From NCBI GenBank assembly GCA_030066455.1, contig JASJBQ010000006.1, positions 1-26,119 of the forward strand: DNA of 26,119 nt. Direction: 5' to 3'. The notes under the pieces are model-generated. The model ran no database searches, was not told the DNA's origin, and saw only the letters and a program-made list of their open reading frames with translations. The stretch's first letter is position 1, and the number at the start of each line of letters is the position of its first letter. Of this stretch, positions 9,801 through 17,072 are shown piece after piece. Both the position numbers and the translations under genes were made by a program. The stretch comes from Desulfobacterales bacterium. Lineage in GTDB: Bacteria > Desulfobacterota > Desulfobacteria > Desulfobacterales > UBA5852.

Positions 9801-10391
9801 ACTGCCAGTGCCGTCAGCATCAAGGAGCTACCGGACAAGGCGGCCGTGCGCATCGGCGGACTGATCAGCGGCGTCCGCCAACTGCGAACCAAGCGCGGCG
9901 ACCAGATGGCCTTCGTCCAGATCGAGGATCTCCAGGGGCTTACGGAGCTGATTGTCTTCCCGGACAGTTACCGGGAATGCGAGGCGCTGCTGGTTGAGGA
10001 CCAGCCCGTTCTGGTGCAGGGCCAGTCCCAGAAAGAAGAAAACGCCGTGCGCGTAGTGGTCGAAAAAATGATCGCCATGGACCGGGCCGAAGAGGTGTGG
10101 ACGGCCAGCGTCCACATCACGCTCGACACCGACCGGGTCGACGCGGAGACGCTCAGCCGGCTGCATCAGCTGCTGCGTCATCACGGCGGGGACTGCCGCA
10201 CCTTTCTGCATCTGGTGGATCCGCGCCGCAGCGAAACGATCATCGCCGCCGAAGCGCTGCAGCTCAAAGCCGGTGGCACCCTGGACCGCGAGGTCAGTGC
10301 GCTCCTGGGCTATGCGGCCGTGAGCACCCGTTGCGCGCCGGTGGTGCCCGTCAACGGCGAACACCGCCGCCGCCGTCCGTTTCGCAACTGA
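6879..10391 (+). CDS. dnaE: DNA polymerase III alpha subunit
   Basis: This 1170-residue replicative polymerase catalytic subunit has the usual DnaE1 length. The N-terminal PHP domain begins FVHLHVHTQYSLLDGAIRID with AITDHGTMFG. The polymerase palm has PVGPGRGSAAGSMVAYA and PDIDVDFCINGREKV, giving catalytic aspartates D408 and D410. The third aspartate, D562, is in KFDFLGLRNLTV. The fingers segment FGGYGFNKSHSAAYALIAYQ follows. An OB-fold near residues 985-1060 (AVRIGGLISGVRQLRTKRG) ends the conserved part. AGGAGG at 6863-6868 precedes the ATG by 10 bases, and the protein-like sequence starts exactly there. Upstream in-frame codons are unrelated and rich in arginine and proline. No intein interrupts the polymerase motifs. 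Confidence 0.98.
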   Translation: MASVAADFVHLHVHTQYSLLDGAIRIDSLLAQAKAYGMEAVAITDHGTMFGVLEFHEKAKKAGLRPIIGCEIYVAPRTIRDKTPEDAKGLTHLVLLAENQEGYRNLCKLASIAQMEGFYYRPRIDKQLLAEHSRGLIGLTACLHGEIPMHIKAGRIEQADEAARWYRQVLGADNFFLEVQNNGIPIQETVNTALRDMSARLDIPLVASNDCHYLQKEDVRAHDVLLCIQTGKTVHETNRFKFSTDQLYFKAPEEMADDFQDYPGAIANTAAIARRCAYEFDFSYHFPQFAPSVEQTTEDIFDATVREGFRARMAKIRAKHPDIDPQAYEDRLEYEIAVIREMGFTGYFLIVADFIRFAKENGVPVGPGRGSAAGSMVAYAMDITDLDPIEHGLIFERFLNPARISMPDIDVDFCINGREKVLDYVSEKYGGGDYVAQIITYGKLKTRAVIRDVGRALDIPLKEVDTIAKMVPDVLNIKLDEAIAQEPKFNELAAARPEIDELLNICRVLEGLPRHASTHAAGVVIGDRPLVEYLPLYRGKKGEVVTQFDMKHVELAGLVKFDFLGLRNLTVIENTLKLIAAQGQSVPDMVNIDLDDQETFTLLSRADTTGVFQLESSGMKDLLVRLKPASFADITALVALYRPGPLDSGMVDDFVERKHGRKAVEYLLPELEPILEETYGVILYQEQVMKIAAVLANYTMAKADDLRKAMGKKIQAKMAEHRDFFMAGARENAIDADKAGTLFDLMEKFGGYGFNKSHSAAYALIAYQTAYLKTHYPVEFLAALLTSEMHSTDGVVKFIAECRSHGIDVLPPNVNQSGTRFAVDDGRIRYGLVAVKNVGEAAIEAIVAEREASGPFASLFDFCSRVDLRRVNKRVIESLITCGAFDTTGAKRSQMMAALEDALEYGQRVQKEKADPQMGLFGTVASAPTLNAPELPPIEEWEPRHALAQEKESLGFYLSGHPLDRYLETIEKFTTASAVSIKELPDKAAVRIGGLISGVRQLRTKRGDQMAFVQIEDLQGLTELIVFPDSYRECEALLVEDQPVLVQGQSQKEENAVRVVVEKMIAMDRAEEVWTASVHITLDTDRVDAETLSRLHQLLRHHGGDCRTFLHLVDPRRSETIIAAEALQLKAGGTLDREVSALLGYAAVSTRCAPVVPVNGEHRRRRPFRN

Positions 10392-10438
10392 TCGTCGCCC
10401 GCCACCCCTGCCAGCAAACATCCTCTCACCCGCAGCGC

Positions 10439-10480
10439 CCGGTCGGTGCCCACCGGCCGGTCTTCGCCCGGGCATTTTTG
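10439..10480 (+). terminator. Probable dnaE terminator
   Basis: A 9-bp stem CCGGTCGGT/ACCGGCCGG (10439-10447 with 10452-10460, one G-U pair, loop GCCC) lies about 48 bases after the dnaE stop. An alternative wider stem GCCCGG (10437-10442) with CCGGGC (10468-10473) ends directly before ATTTTT. Either fold fits an intrinsic terminator, the second having the better T-run. Confidence 0.5.
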
Positions 10481-10484
10481 AAGG

Positions 10485-10640
10485 CTACCGGGTCGATGCC
10501 TCTTTTTCGATCCGGTGCCAGAGACCGTTCCAGTTGATGCCCAGCCCTTCCGCCGTTCGGTCCTGGGCGCCTGTCGGTCTTATCGGCGGCATCCAACGCA
10601 CCGACCATCAGGGTGCGAACGCAGCGGCGTTGGAGAGTTG
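10485..10640 (-). pseudogene. Possible decayed C-terminus of a Fis-type HTH (sigma-54 regulator-like) protein
   Basis: In the 390-base gap after dnaE, the minus strand reads RTAEGLGINWNGLWHRIEKE up to a TAG at 10485-10487. This resembles the Fis-type helix-turn-helix that ends sigma-54 activators (pattern A-A-E-x-L-G-I-N-x-x-T-L-W-R-K-I). About 20 codons upstream a stop (10608-10610) closes this frame. The helix that would normally precede (MVGALDAADKTDR, near 10572-10610) continues in a different frame. The layout suggests a frameshifted fragment with no catalytic part left. The match is short and by eye only, so chance similarity remains possible. The remaining bases 10641-10781 show nothing I can name. 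Confidence 0.35.
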
Positions 10641-10781
10641 ATGCCGGGGCGGCTTCCCTGTGGGGGGTGCGCGGCGTCGCGATGTCGCGGTCGCCACCAG
10701 CCGGGGAGGATCTTTTACCGCTGGCCGGCCGCTTCGATGCGGCGCCTCAGCGCCGCGCATTCGGCCGGCGTTAGAGTCGGT

Positions 10782-11798
10782 CTACATCCGGGCCCGGGTC
10801 TCACGAAAGGCCCGCCGGGCCTGTTCCTGAAGCTGCTGTGTCCGCCCCTCGTAACGTGGCGAGAAGTGAAAAACGGTGACGCGTTTCGCACCCGCCCGGG
10901 CGGCTAGTTCGCCCGCCTGCCCGGCCGTGAGGTGCTTCTTCTGGCGCGCGGCCGCGTGGTCTTCGTCCAGGAATGCGCTTTCGATAAAGAGATGATCGGC
11001 ATTCCGGGCAAGTGAACTGATCCGCCCGGCATTCGCGGCGTGAAACGCCACATCCGCCACATAGGCGATTTTCTGCCCCGGGGTGATCGTGGCAATTCGT
11101 GCGGCCAGCTCGCCCAGGGGGTAGGCCCGCGTATGGCCGGGCCGGGCGCTAAGCGGTGCCTCGATCATCCGCTCGGGGGGCGTCTTGGCGTATAGCGCTT
11201 GTTTGAAGACCTGTAGCCAAAGGCCGGTGGCCAGCCCCATGGCCTGAAGTTCTTCCCTGATGATGTTGATGTGGAAGTTTTCCTTCAGGCTGAAGCCCAG
11301 AGTCGGAATCCCATGGTCCAGAATGGTGGTCTGCACCTGCAGGGAGGCCTCTTCCAGCAGCGGGGCTCCGGTGGGGGTAGACTTTGGTGGTCTCTGCGGG
11401 CGAAAGCCGCGGCGGCAGTCGTAGGTCTGCTGAAGGCGCTCATGGGTCCGGATCTCGGTGACCACCAGCTCGAGGGACTCCCGGTAGGTGGAAACCAGGT
11501 TCCAGGTGTAGGCGGCGAGTTTGCCCTCGACATTGGACAGGAAGCCCTCGGGGCCGAAGAGGCAAATCGTTTTGGCGCGGCCCAGACAAAGACGCAGGAT
11601 ATGGTCCAGCCCGCAGAAGTGATCCATGTGCGTGTGGGTCACGAAAACATGGCTGATGCGCAATATGTCGCGGGTGGAAAGGGGATCGAGGCGGCCGAGG
11701 TCGAAGAGCAGGGCGCGTTTTTCAAAGGCCAGGGGAACGTAAAGCCCGGGATCGCCCAGCGGATCGTTGACCAGGCGGGGGTGGAAGCGCGGCCGCAT
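10782..11798 (-). CDS. RNase Z-like metallo-beta-lactamase-fold hydrolase
   Basis: The product is 338 residues. The metal site motif VTHTHMDHFCGLDH (H55, H57, D59, H60) follows a VFVTHTH strand. Later come the DHGIPTLGF segment, AYVADVAF with the bridging aspartate, ESAFLDEDHA, and the final histidine strand VTVFHFSPRYEGR. This order is the RNase Z (tRNA 3' processing) arrangement of the beta-lactamase fold rather than glyoxalase II or lactamase. The start MRPRFHPRLVNDPLGDPGLY differs from classical RNase Z, so substrate identity is an inference. The ATG lies 3 bases after the stop of the preceding minus-strand gene, so the two are almost certainly co-transcribed. Its own stop is followed by the non-coding gap after dnaE. 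Confidence 0.82.
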   Translation of the reverse strand: MRPRFHPRLVNDPLGDPGLYVPLAFEKRALLFDLGRLDPLSTRDILRISHVFVTHTHMDHFCGLDHILRLCLGRAKTICLFGPEGFLSNVEGKLAAYTWNLVSTYRESLELVVTEIRTHERLQQTYDCRRGFRPQRPPKSTPTGAPLLEEASLQVQTTILDHGIPTLGFSLKENFHINIIREELQAMGLATGLWLQVFKQALYAKTPPERMIEAPLSARPGHTRAYPLGELAARIATITPGQKIAYVADVAFHAANAGRISSLARNADHLFIESAFLDEDHAAARQKKHLTAGQAGELAARAGAKRVTVFHFSPRYEGRTQQLQEQARRAFRETRARM

Positions 11799-11801
11799 GC
11801 C

Positions 11802-12221
11802 TCACGGGAGATGCTTCTGGACTTGGGTATTGATGCAGGTGTAGATCTCTTCGTCGGATCCGTAGATGTCCACCGTGTCCTTGTGATCGATGACGGTCTC
11901 GAGAACGAAGGCGGTCACATAGATACTCACGACGTGGGGCTGCGCCACGAGGTTGCGATACGGCGCGACCAGGTAGTCGATGTCGAAATCGTCCGCACGG
12001 GTGATCTTGTCGAGACAGCCCTGGATCTGCTCTTCGAGCCCGTTTTTATTTGTGGTTTCCACCAGGCGGTCTTCCACCAGCTTCATGGCAATCGCATTGG
12101 AAAGGGCCTCGATGCACTCTGGTATGGCATTCAAGGCGCGCCGCCGGGCATACTCCTTGGACGATTCGATTTTGGAAAGAATGCTTGATTCACGTGTGCT
12201 GGGTCGGAATACTTTGGCCAT
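11802..12221 (-). CDS. Conserved-looking hypothetical protein between recJ and the RNase Z-like gene
   Basis: The product is 139 residues, beginning MAKVFRPSTRESSILSKIES. I do not recognise the family. It is soluble-looking, with no signal peptide or membrane segment, and is mostly helical. It has an acidic middle (KITRADDFDIDYLVAPY) and an acidic C-terminal stretch (DTVDIYGSDEEIYTCI). The start is set by an AGGAG ribosome site 8 bases upstream; the longer frame to 12320 adds unrelated residues. Position between recJ (123 bases upstream) and an RNase Z-like gene (3 bases downstream) suggests a link to nucleic-acid metabolism, but that is inference only. A 6-bp hairpin CCCCGG/CCGGGG at 12240-12261 sits just upstream of the ribosome site. 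Confidence 0.8.
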   Translation of the reverse strand: MAKVFRPSTRESSILSKIESSKEYARRRALNAIPECIEALSNAIAMKLVEDRLVETTNKNGLEEQIQGCLDKITRADDFDIDYLVAPYRNLVAQPHVVSIYVTAFVLETVIDHKDTVDIYGSDEEIYTCINTQVQKHLP

Positions 12222-12344
12222 CGTTTTCTCCTGCTGAATCCCCGGTGCCTGTTGGCCGGGGTTTATCAACTTGCAATCATAGGGCCAACATCTGGGATTT
12301 GCAATAAAAAAGTCGCGCAAGGGCCGGAACGTGCGGATACGCTT

Positions 12345-14069
12345 TCAGATCTGGGTGGCGATGACGTGAAGTTGGTGGCCGTTGGCACCGTTCCAGGTAT
12401 GACGGCGGACGTGGAAGGCGATCCGCTCGAGCCGGCGCGGAAGCTCGCGATCGGCTGAGACGTTGAACTGTATGGCCGCGACGATGCGCCCGGCGCGGGG
12501 CTCTACGCTGCGCAGCCGCAGGCGCCGGTGACGGCCCCCGACGATCTGTTGGCTGACGACCTCCACATCGCGCGCCATGAAAACCGGTTCCGGTACCTTT
12601 TCACCGAAAGGTTTGAGGAGCGCCAGCGCTCGGAAAAGCGACGGGTCGACGGCATCCAGCGACAATTCCATATCGATGTCGAGGCGGGGTCCCTTCGCGT
12701 GGGCTTCGGGGCGGTTTTCCAGAAGATGCCAGAAGCGCCGGCAGAATTCCTCCCAGTGCTCGAGGGCGATGGTCAGTCCGACGGCCATGGCGTGGCCTCC
12801 GTAAGCCTCGAGCAGATCGGCGCATTCCTGGAGCAGGGCGAAAATGTCGATGCCCGGCAGGCTGCGCCCTGATCCGCGGGCCGTACGGCCGTTTGCGGCC
12901 ACCAGGATGGCCGGTTTGGCATAGCGCCGCATCAGGCGGGCGGCGGCGATGCCCAGGACCCCCTCGTGCCAGTCGGATCCCTGCATCAGAATGGCCGGCC
13001 GTTCCAAGTGTCGGGGATCGCGCTCCAGCCGCTCGACGATCCGATGGACGATGTCCTGCTCGGTGGCCTGGCGCTCACGGTTGAGTTCGTCGAGCCGGCG
13101 GGCCAGACGTTGGGCTTGGGCCGGGTCTTCGGTGGTCAGCAGATCCACCGCCAGGTCGGCATGGGCCATACGTCCGGCGGCGTTGATACGCGGGGCCAGG
13201 CGAAAAGAGATATCGTCCGCTTCGATGTGGCGGGGATCGATCCGACTGGTCGCCATGAGGGCCTGCAAGCCGGGACGGCGGCTGGCGCTCAGAAGCTGCA
13301 ACCCGGTCTGAGCGAACGTTCGGTTTTCGTTCACCAGGGGAACCATGTCGGCGACCGTGCCCAGGGCGACGAGATCGCAAAGGTGTTTTAGATTCGGCTC
13401 GGGGCGCGCTTCCCAGAAACCGTCGTCCCTCAGACGCGCGCGCAGCTGGATCAGGAGATAGTACGCCATTCCGACGCCGGCCAGGTGTTCGAGGCACGCC
13501 GGACAATCATGGCGCTTGGGATTGACGACCGCCAGGGCCGGCGGGAGCGGCCCGTCATCGGGGGTGTGGTGATCGGTGACGATGACGTCGATGCCGCTGC
13601 GGTTGGCGGCGTCGACAGCCGCGTGGGCGGAAATCCCGCAGTCGACGGTGACGATGAGTTTGAATGCGCCCGGAACGGCGACGGCGCTGATGTGCTCGGC
13701 CTTTAGCCCGTAGCCCTCACGGCGGCGATGGGGAATATAATGGTCGACCCGCCCGCCGGCCTGGCCGAGGAAGTCCAGCAGGATGGCCGTGCCCGTCACG
13801 CCGTCCACGTCGTAATCGCCGAATATCAGAATTTTTTCTTCTTCCTGCAGGGCTCGCGCGATGCGCTCGGCGGCGATGTCGATGTCCTTGACTTCGGGGG
13901 GCGCCTTGATATCGGCCAGGGAACTGTTCAGAAAACGGCGGGCGTGCGCGACGGAACCGATGCCGCGATTGACGAGCAGGGTGGCCGCCAGCGTGTTGAG
14001 GCCCAAAGCCCGGCGCAGGTCCGCCACCCGTGCCGGGTCGGGTTCGTGAATGCTCCAATGGGTTTCCAT
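12345..14069 (-). CDS. recJ: Single-stranded-DNA-specific exonuclease RecJ
   Basis: This 574-residue 5'-3' ssDNA exonuclease acts in RecF-pathway recombination, mismatch and base-excision repair. The DHH phosphoesterase core shows motif I FGDYDVDGVTGTA (D85, D87, D89) and TVDCGISAHA. The signature VTDHHTPDDGPLP has D166, H167 and H168, and CDLVALGTVADMVPL and RLAPRINAAGRM follow. The DHHA1 part has GSDWHEGVLGIAAARL and ARGSGRSLPGIDIF, then a C-terminal OB-like region. Length matches E. coli RecJ (577). The start METHWSIHEPDP was chosen because homology-like sequence begins there, although no clear ribosome site precedes it. In-frame ATGs at 14123 and 14138 are alternatives. It is divergent from the DUF4911-miaB operon. 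Confidence 0.94.
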   Translation of the reverse strand: METHWSIHEPDPARVADLRRALGLNTLAATLLVNRGIGSVAHARRFLNSSLADIKAPPEVKDIDIAAERIARALQEEEKILIFGDYDVDGVTGTAILLDFLGQAGGRVDHYIPHRRREGYGLKAEHISAVAVPGAFKLIVTVDCGISAHAAVDAANRSGIDVIVTDHHTPDDGPLPPALAVVNPKRHDCPACLEHLAGVGMAYYLLIQLRARLRDDGFWEARPEPNLKHLCDLVALGTVADMVPLVNENRTFAQTGLQLLSASRRPGLQALMATSRIDPRHIEADDISFRLAPRINAAGRMAHADLAVDLLTTEDPAQAQRLARRLDELNRERQATEQDIVHRIVERLERDPRHLERPAILMQGSDWHEGVLGIAAARLMRRYAKPAILVAANGRTARGSGRSLPGIDIFALLQECADLLEAYGGHAMAVGLTIALEHWEEFCRRFWHLLENRPEAHAKGPRLDIDMELSLDAVDPSLFRALALLKPFGEKVPEPVFMARDVEVVSQQIVGGRHRRLRLRSVEPRAGRIVAAIQFNVSADRELPRRLERIAFHVRRHTWNGANGHQLHVIATQI

Positions 14070-14220
14070 AAGGGGCGCATATACCCCAATCCACGACGAC
14101 CGGGCAAGTCCCTTTATGCCCATGTCGGCGCCGGCCATTCCAATCGCTGCCGGTTGCTGCCGACAGGCGCCGCGGACGCTGCCAGCGCGCCGTTCCCGCT
14201 CCGGTGCCTGCCGATTGGGG

Positions 14221-14248
14221 TTGCATTGCGGGTTCATATGGTTATAGT
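14221..14248 (+). promoter_or_regulatory. Candidate promoter for the DUF4911-miaB-nuclease operon
   Basis: TTGCAT (14221-14226) and TATAGT (14243-14248) are separated by 16 bases in the otherwise GC-rich spacer between divergent recJ and the miaB operon. The -10 box matches five of six consensus bases; the -35 box is weak. The predicted start falls about 40 bases before the first gene. Confidence 0.4.
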
Positions 14249-14291
14249 TTTCACTTTCATTTGCCTGACCGCTAAGGGTTTGGGACAAACG

Positions 14292-14615
14292 ATGCAATAC
14301 GGGGAAGGAATCGAGGCCGTGGACCCGAACCAACGCCGAGAAAACCTTCGCACTACGCAACATTTCTACCGGATCGATCGCCGCGACATCAGTTTCCTGC
14401 GCTTCATTCTCGAGGCCTACGACGGAATGGCCGTCGTGACGACCCTCGATGCCGCTCTGGGGATTGTCAGTGTTGCGGTGGCGCCGGGGTGTGAAAACCT
14501 GGTGGTGGAGATCATCGCCGCGCTGGAGGCGGAAGGCGAGATCTATATCGAGCCGCTGGCGTCAGGCGCGGTCGCCGGCCACCGGCAGGAGTTTAAATGT
14601 ACCAGCTTTACATAA
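14292..14615 (+). CDS. DUF4911-like small protein upstream of miaB
   Basis: The product is 107 residues from ATG 14292. The conserved part, YRIDRRDISFLRFILEAYDG and VVTTLDAALGIVSVAVAPGCEN followed by an amphipathic helix, resembles the DUF4911 family, which I recall as common next to miaB in deltaproteobacteria. The predicted fold is two strands framed by helices. It has no catalytic motif and no membrane segment, and its function is unknown. Its last 19 bases overlap the miaB start, implying translational coupling. GTG at 14319 is an alternative start, with a better ribosome site (GGAAGGA) at suitable spacing, giving 98 residues. The frame stays open further upstream, but that part is antisense to recJ and should be ignored. 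Confidence 0.72.
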   Translation: MQYGEGIEAVDPNQRRENLRTTQHFYRIDRRDISFLRFILEAYDGMAVVTTLDAALGIVSVAVAPGCENLVVEIIAALEAEGEIYIEPLASGAVAGHRQEFKCTSFT

Positions 14616-16006
14616 ACACGATCGGCTGCCAGATGAACGTCTACGATTCCGATCAGATCGAGCGGGCCCTGGCGCCGAGCGGCTATACGCGGACAGACCA
14701 GATCGAGGACGCCGATCTGGTCATCGTCAACACCTGCGCGATCCGGGCCAAGGCCGAACAGAAGGCCTTCAGCTTCGTCGGCCGCCTGGCCAAGCTGAAG
14801 CAGCGCAAGCCCGGTCTGCTCGTCGGTGTGGGCGGATGCGTGGCCCAGCAGGAGGGCGAAAAAATCCTGATCCGGGCCCCCCAGGTCGATCTGGTATTCG
14901 GGCCCAAGGCGATCCCGCGACTGGGGCGTCTGGTCGAACGGGTTCGCCTGCAGGGTCTGCGGGTGGTTGACACCGAAGATTCGGAAGGCATCCAGGAACT
15001 CGATCTCGCCAGCGGTTTCCGCGATGACGGCCAGGTCGCGCGGTTCGTGACCATCATGCAGGGTTGCGACAATTTCTGCACCTACTGCGTGGTGCCCTAT
15101 GTGCGCGGGAGGGAAGCCAGTCGCCACCCCGATCGCATTCTGGAGGAAATCCGCACGCTGGTGTCTGGCGGCGTGCGCGAGGTGACCCTGCTGGGACAGA
15201 ACGTCAACAGTTACGGTCGAAAGGAAAACCTGGGAACGTTCGCCGAATTGCTGGCACGGGTGGACCGGATCGAAGGCCTGGAGCGGATACGCTTTACCAC
15301 CTCCCATCCGAAAGACCTGTCCGACGGCCTCGTCGATGCTTTCGCCCGGCTGACCAAACTCTGCCCCCACATTCACCTTCCCGTTCAGTCCGGTTCCGAC
15401 CGGGTGCTCGAGCGGATGAACCGCCGATACACCCGCGCCGTCTATCTGGAGCGTATCGCCCGGCTGCGGCGGGTGCGTCCCGACATTGCGATCACAACGG
15501 ATTTCATCGTCGGTTTTCCGGGGGAGACCGACGCCGATTTCAAGCAGACGCTGGGGCTGATCGAGGCGGTGCGCTTCGACGGGGTTTTCGCCTTCATGTA
15601 TTCGGATCGATCCGTGGCTCCGGCGGCGCGCTTTGAAGACAAAATCGATGAAGCCCAAAAAAAAGAACGGCTGCAGCGTTTGCTTCAGCACCAGGAAGTG
15701 TTTACGCTTAAGGCCAGCAAGGCGCTTATCGGCAGCGTTCAGGAAGTGCTGGTGGAGGGGCTGAGCACCCGTCCCGGTCTGGCCGAAGATCAGACGGCCC
15801 ATCGGCAGTGGTCGGGCCGGACCCCGGGCAACAAGATCGTCAACTTCGACCACGACGCGGGCTGTGCCGGAAGCCAGAGCGTTCATCCCGGATTATTGGC
15901 CGGCGTCCGAATCGATAAGGCCTTTTCCCATTCCCTTTGGGGCCGGCCGGTGTGGATCGAGGAAAAACCCGGCGGATTGAGAGGAGACACCTGTCATGCT
16001 GCATAA
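14597..16006 (+). CDS. miaB: tRNA-2-methylthio-N6-dimethylallyladenosine synthase
   Basis: This 469-residue radical-SAM methylthiotransferase adds the 2-methylthio group to i6A37 of tRNAs that read U-starting codons. The N-terminal cluster-binding cysteines are C11 (NTIGCQMN), C47 (VNTCAIR) and C81 (GVGGCVAQ). The radical-SAM triad C157, C161 and C164 lies in MQGCDNFCTYCVVPYVRGRE. HLPVQSGSDRVLERMNRRYT and ITTDFIVGFPGETDADF complete the barrel, and a TRAM-like RNA-binding end follows from about residue 385. The VVPYVRGRE signature favours MiaB over RimO or MtaB. CAGGAG precedes the ATG by 6 bases. It overlaps the DUF4911-like gene upstream and the nuclease-domain gene downstream (11 bases). 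The C-terminal tail beyond TRAM is a little longer than in E. coli, partly because of this overlap. Confidence 0.96.
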   Translation: MYQLYINTIGCQMNVYDSDQIERALAPSGYTRTDQIEDADLVIVNTCAIRAKAEQKAFSFVGRLAKLKQRKPGLLVGVGGCVAQQEGEKILIRAPQVDLVFGPKAIPRLGRLVERVRLQGLRVVDTEDSEGIQELDLASGFRDDGQVARFVTIMQGCDNFCTYCVVPYVRGREASRHPDRILEEIRTLVSGGVREVTLLGQNVNSYGRKENLGTFAELLARVDRIEGLERIRFTTSHPKDLSDGLVDAFARLTKLCPHIHLPVQSGSDRVLERMNRRYTRAVYLERIARLRRVRPDIAITTDFIVGFPGETDADFKQTLGLIEAVRFDGVFAFMYSDRSVAPAARFEDKIDEAQKKERLQRLLQHQEVFTLKASKALIGSVQEVLVEGLSTRPGLAEDQTAHRQWSGRTPGNKIVNFDHDAGCAGSQSVHPGLLAGVRIDKAFSHSLWGRPVWIEEKPGGLRGDTCHAA

Positions 16007-16493
16007 AGCCACCATCGCCGGAATTACCATGGATCCGTCCACGAACACGCCCATCATCATTCTCAAAGTCGACGAGGGTGGTCAGGCCGTGCCCATCTGG
16101 ATCGGTCTGCTGGAAGCGACCTCGATCGCCTCGGCCCTGCAGAACGTCAAGTTCGACCGGCCCATGACGCATGACCTCTTCAAAAATTTTGCCGGGCTGA
16201 TGGAAGTTACGGTGAGCAGTATCGAGGTCTGCGATCTGCGGGACAACACCTTTTTCGCCCGGATCAATTTCCTTTCCAAGGATGACAAGTTCAGTATGGA
16301 TGCCCGCCCCAGCGACGCCATCGCCATCGCCCTGCGTTTCGAGGCCCCCATTTTCATCGACGATGCCGTGATCGCCAAATCGCGACCGTTCGATGCGGAG
16401 GCCGAGGCTTCGGATCAGAGTGAAGAAGGCCGCAAATGGAAAGAATACCTCGAAAATCTCAATCCGGACGATTTCGGTAAATACAAAGTTTAG
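15996..16493 (+). CDS. Bifunctional nuclease (BFN/DUF151) domain protein
   Basis: The product is 165 residues. MLHKATIAGITMDPSTNTPI, VPIWIGLLEATSIASALQ, FDRPMTHDLFKN and the hallmark DARPSDAIAIALRFEAPIF define the BFN domain (residues 1-135). An acidic C-terminal tail ends GKYKV. Plant and Thermotoga members have been linked to nuclease activity, but the bacterial role is not settled. The gene begins inside the last codons of miaB in another frame, so it is translationally coupled to it. Conserved coupling to a tRNA modifier hints at an RNA-related function, which is inference. The spacer after it (16494-16709) is AT-rich and carries a T5/A5 mini-hairpin near 16574. Confidence 0.9.
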   Translation: MLHKATIAGITMDPSTNTPIIILKVDEGGQAVPIWIGLLEATSIASALQNVKFDRPMTHDLFKNFAGLMEVTVSSIEVCDLRDNTFFARINFLSKDDKFSMDARPSDAIAIALRFEAPIFIDDAVIAKSRPFDAEAEASDQSEEGRKWKEYLENLNPDDFGKYKV

Positions 16494-16624
16494 ACCGCTC
16501 CCGCCCAGCGCCGACATCCTGCCGCCGGCCCTTTTTGATCCCTGCCACGCGGGTGTTCCGACCAAAAAAAAGTTTTTGAGAAAAATCCGATATTTAGTGT
16601 TTCTATCCCAAAAAACTACAATAT

Positions 16625-16658
16625 CTTGTTGACATTCCGGCCCGAGTTCGTTAACAAG
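16625..16658 (+). promoter_or_regulatory. Promoter with embedded inverted repeat before the response regulator
   Basis: TTGACA (16629-16634) and a weak -10 TAACAA (16652-16657) are 17 bases apart. CTTGTTGAC (16625-16633) and GTTAACAAG (16650-16658) form an inverted repeat with one G-T pair, covering both boxes. An A/T-rich stretch with A-tracts lies just upstream (16561-16620). This looks like a regulated promoter with an operator over it, but the -10 match is poor. Confidence 0.35.
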
Positions 16659-16709
16659 CCGTCTAAATTTTTCGGGCATTGGCGTTGATTCTGAAGATTA
16701 CGGGGACTT

Positions 16710-17072
16710 ATGGAATCTGTTCTTGTCGTGGACGATGAAAGATCGATCCTGGAGCTTTTCGACTACGCCCTACGCATCAATGGTTACGAGGTCGAAACCG
16801 CCTCTGACGGCTACGAGGGCCTTCAGAAATTCAGCGAAGGGCGATTCGATCTGGTCATCACCGATATCCTGCTCAACGGCACCGACGGCCGAGATCTGCT
16901 CGAAAGAATCCGATCCTCAGACAAGCCCCGAACCCCGGTCATCGGCGTCTCCGGCACACCCTGGCTGCTCGAGAAGACCGACTTCGACCATGTCCTCGAA
17001 AAACCCTTTTCCATTCAGCGTCTGATCGATTCCGTCAACGGTCTGATCAAGCGCGGCACCCCCGAAGCTTGA
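16710..17072 (+). CDS. Stand-alone receiver-domain response regulator
   Basis: The product is 120 residues, consisting of one CheY-like receiver domain and nothing else. The acidic pocket is D8/D9 (VVDDERS), the phosphoacceptor is D52 (VITDILLNG), the switch residue is S81 (GVSGTP) and the conserved lysine is K98 (LEKPF). All key residues are present, so it should be phosphorylatable. No output domain follows the receiver, as in CheY or Spo0F. No histidine kinase lies beside it, so it is an orphan and its partner must be elsewhere. The promoter region carries an inverted repeat. A strong hairpin at 17169-17193 ends the transcript. Confidence 0.93.
   Translation: MESVLVVDDERSILELFDYALRINGYEVETASDGYEGLQKFSEGRFDLVITDILLNGTDGRDLLERIRSSDKPRTPVIGVSGTPWLLEKTDFDHVLEKPFSIQRLIDSVNGLIKRGTPEA

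Noticed and set aside
10515..10907. A 130-codon plus-strand frame after dnaE
   Set aside because: No ribosome site, cysteine- and arginine-rich noise-like product, and it runs into the antisense of the RNase Z-like gene.
11271..12188. A 305-codon plus-strand frame over the RNase Z-like gene and its neighbour
   Set aside because: It is the shadow of two real minus-strand genes with clear motifs or ribosome sites.
12271..12310. Inverted repeat TTGCAATC/GATTTGCAA next to an A-run, considered as a recJ terminator
   Set aside because: On the recJ strand the T-run comes before the stem rather than after it, so it does not fit an intrinsic terminator.
13728..14291. Upstream extension of the DUF4911-like gene's reading frame
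   Set aside because: These codons run antisense through the recJ N-terminal region; family-like sequence only begins after 14292.
14543..15886. A 447-codon open frame antisense to miaB
   Set aside because: miaB cysteine motifs prove the plus strand is coding; the antisense frame is a composition effect.
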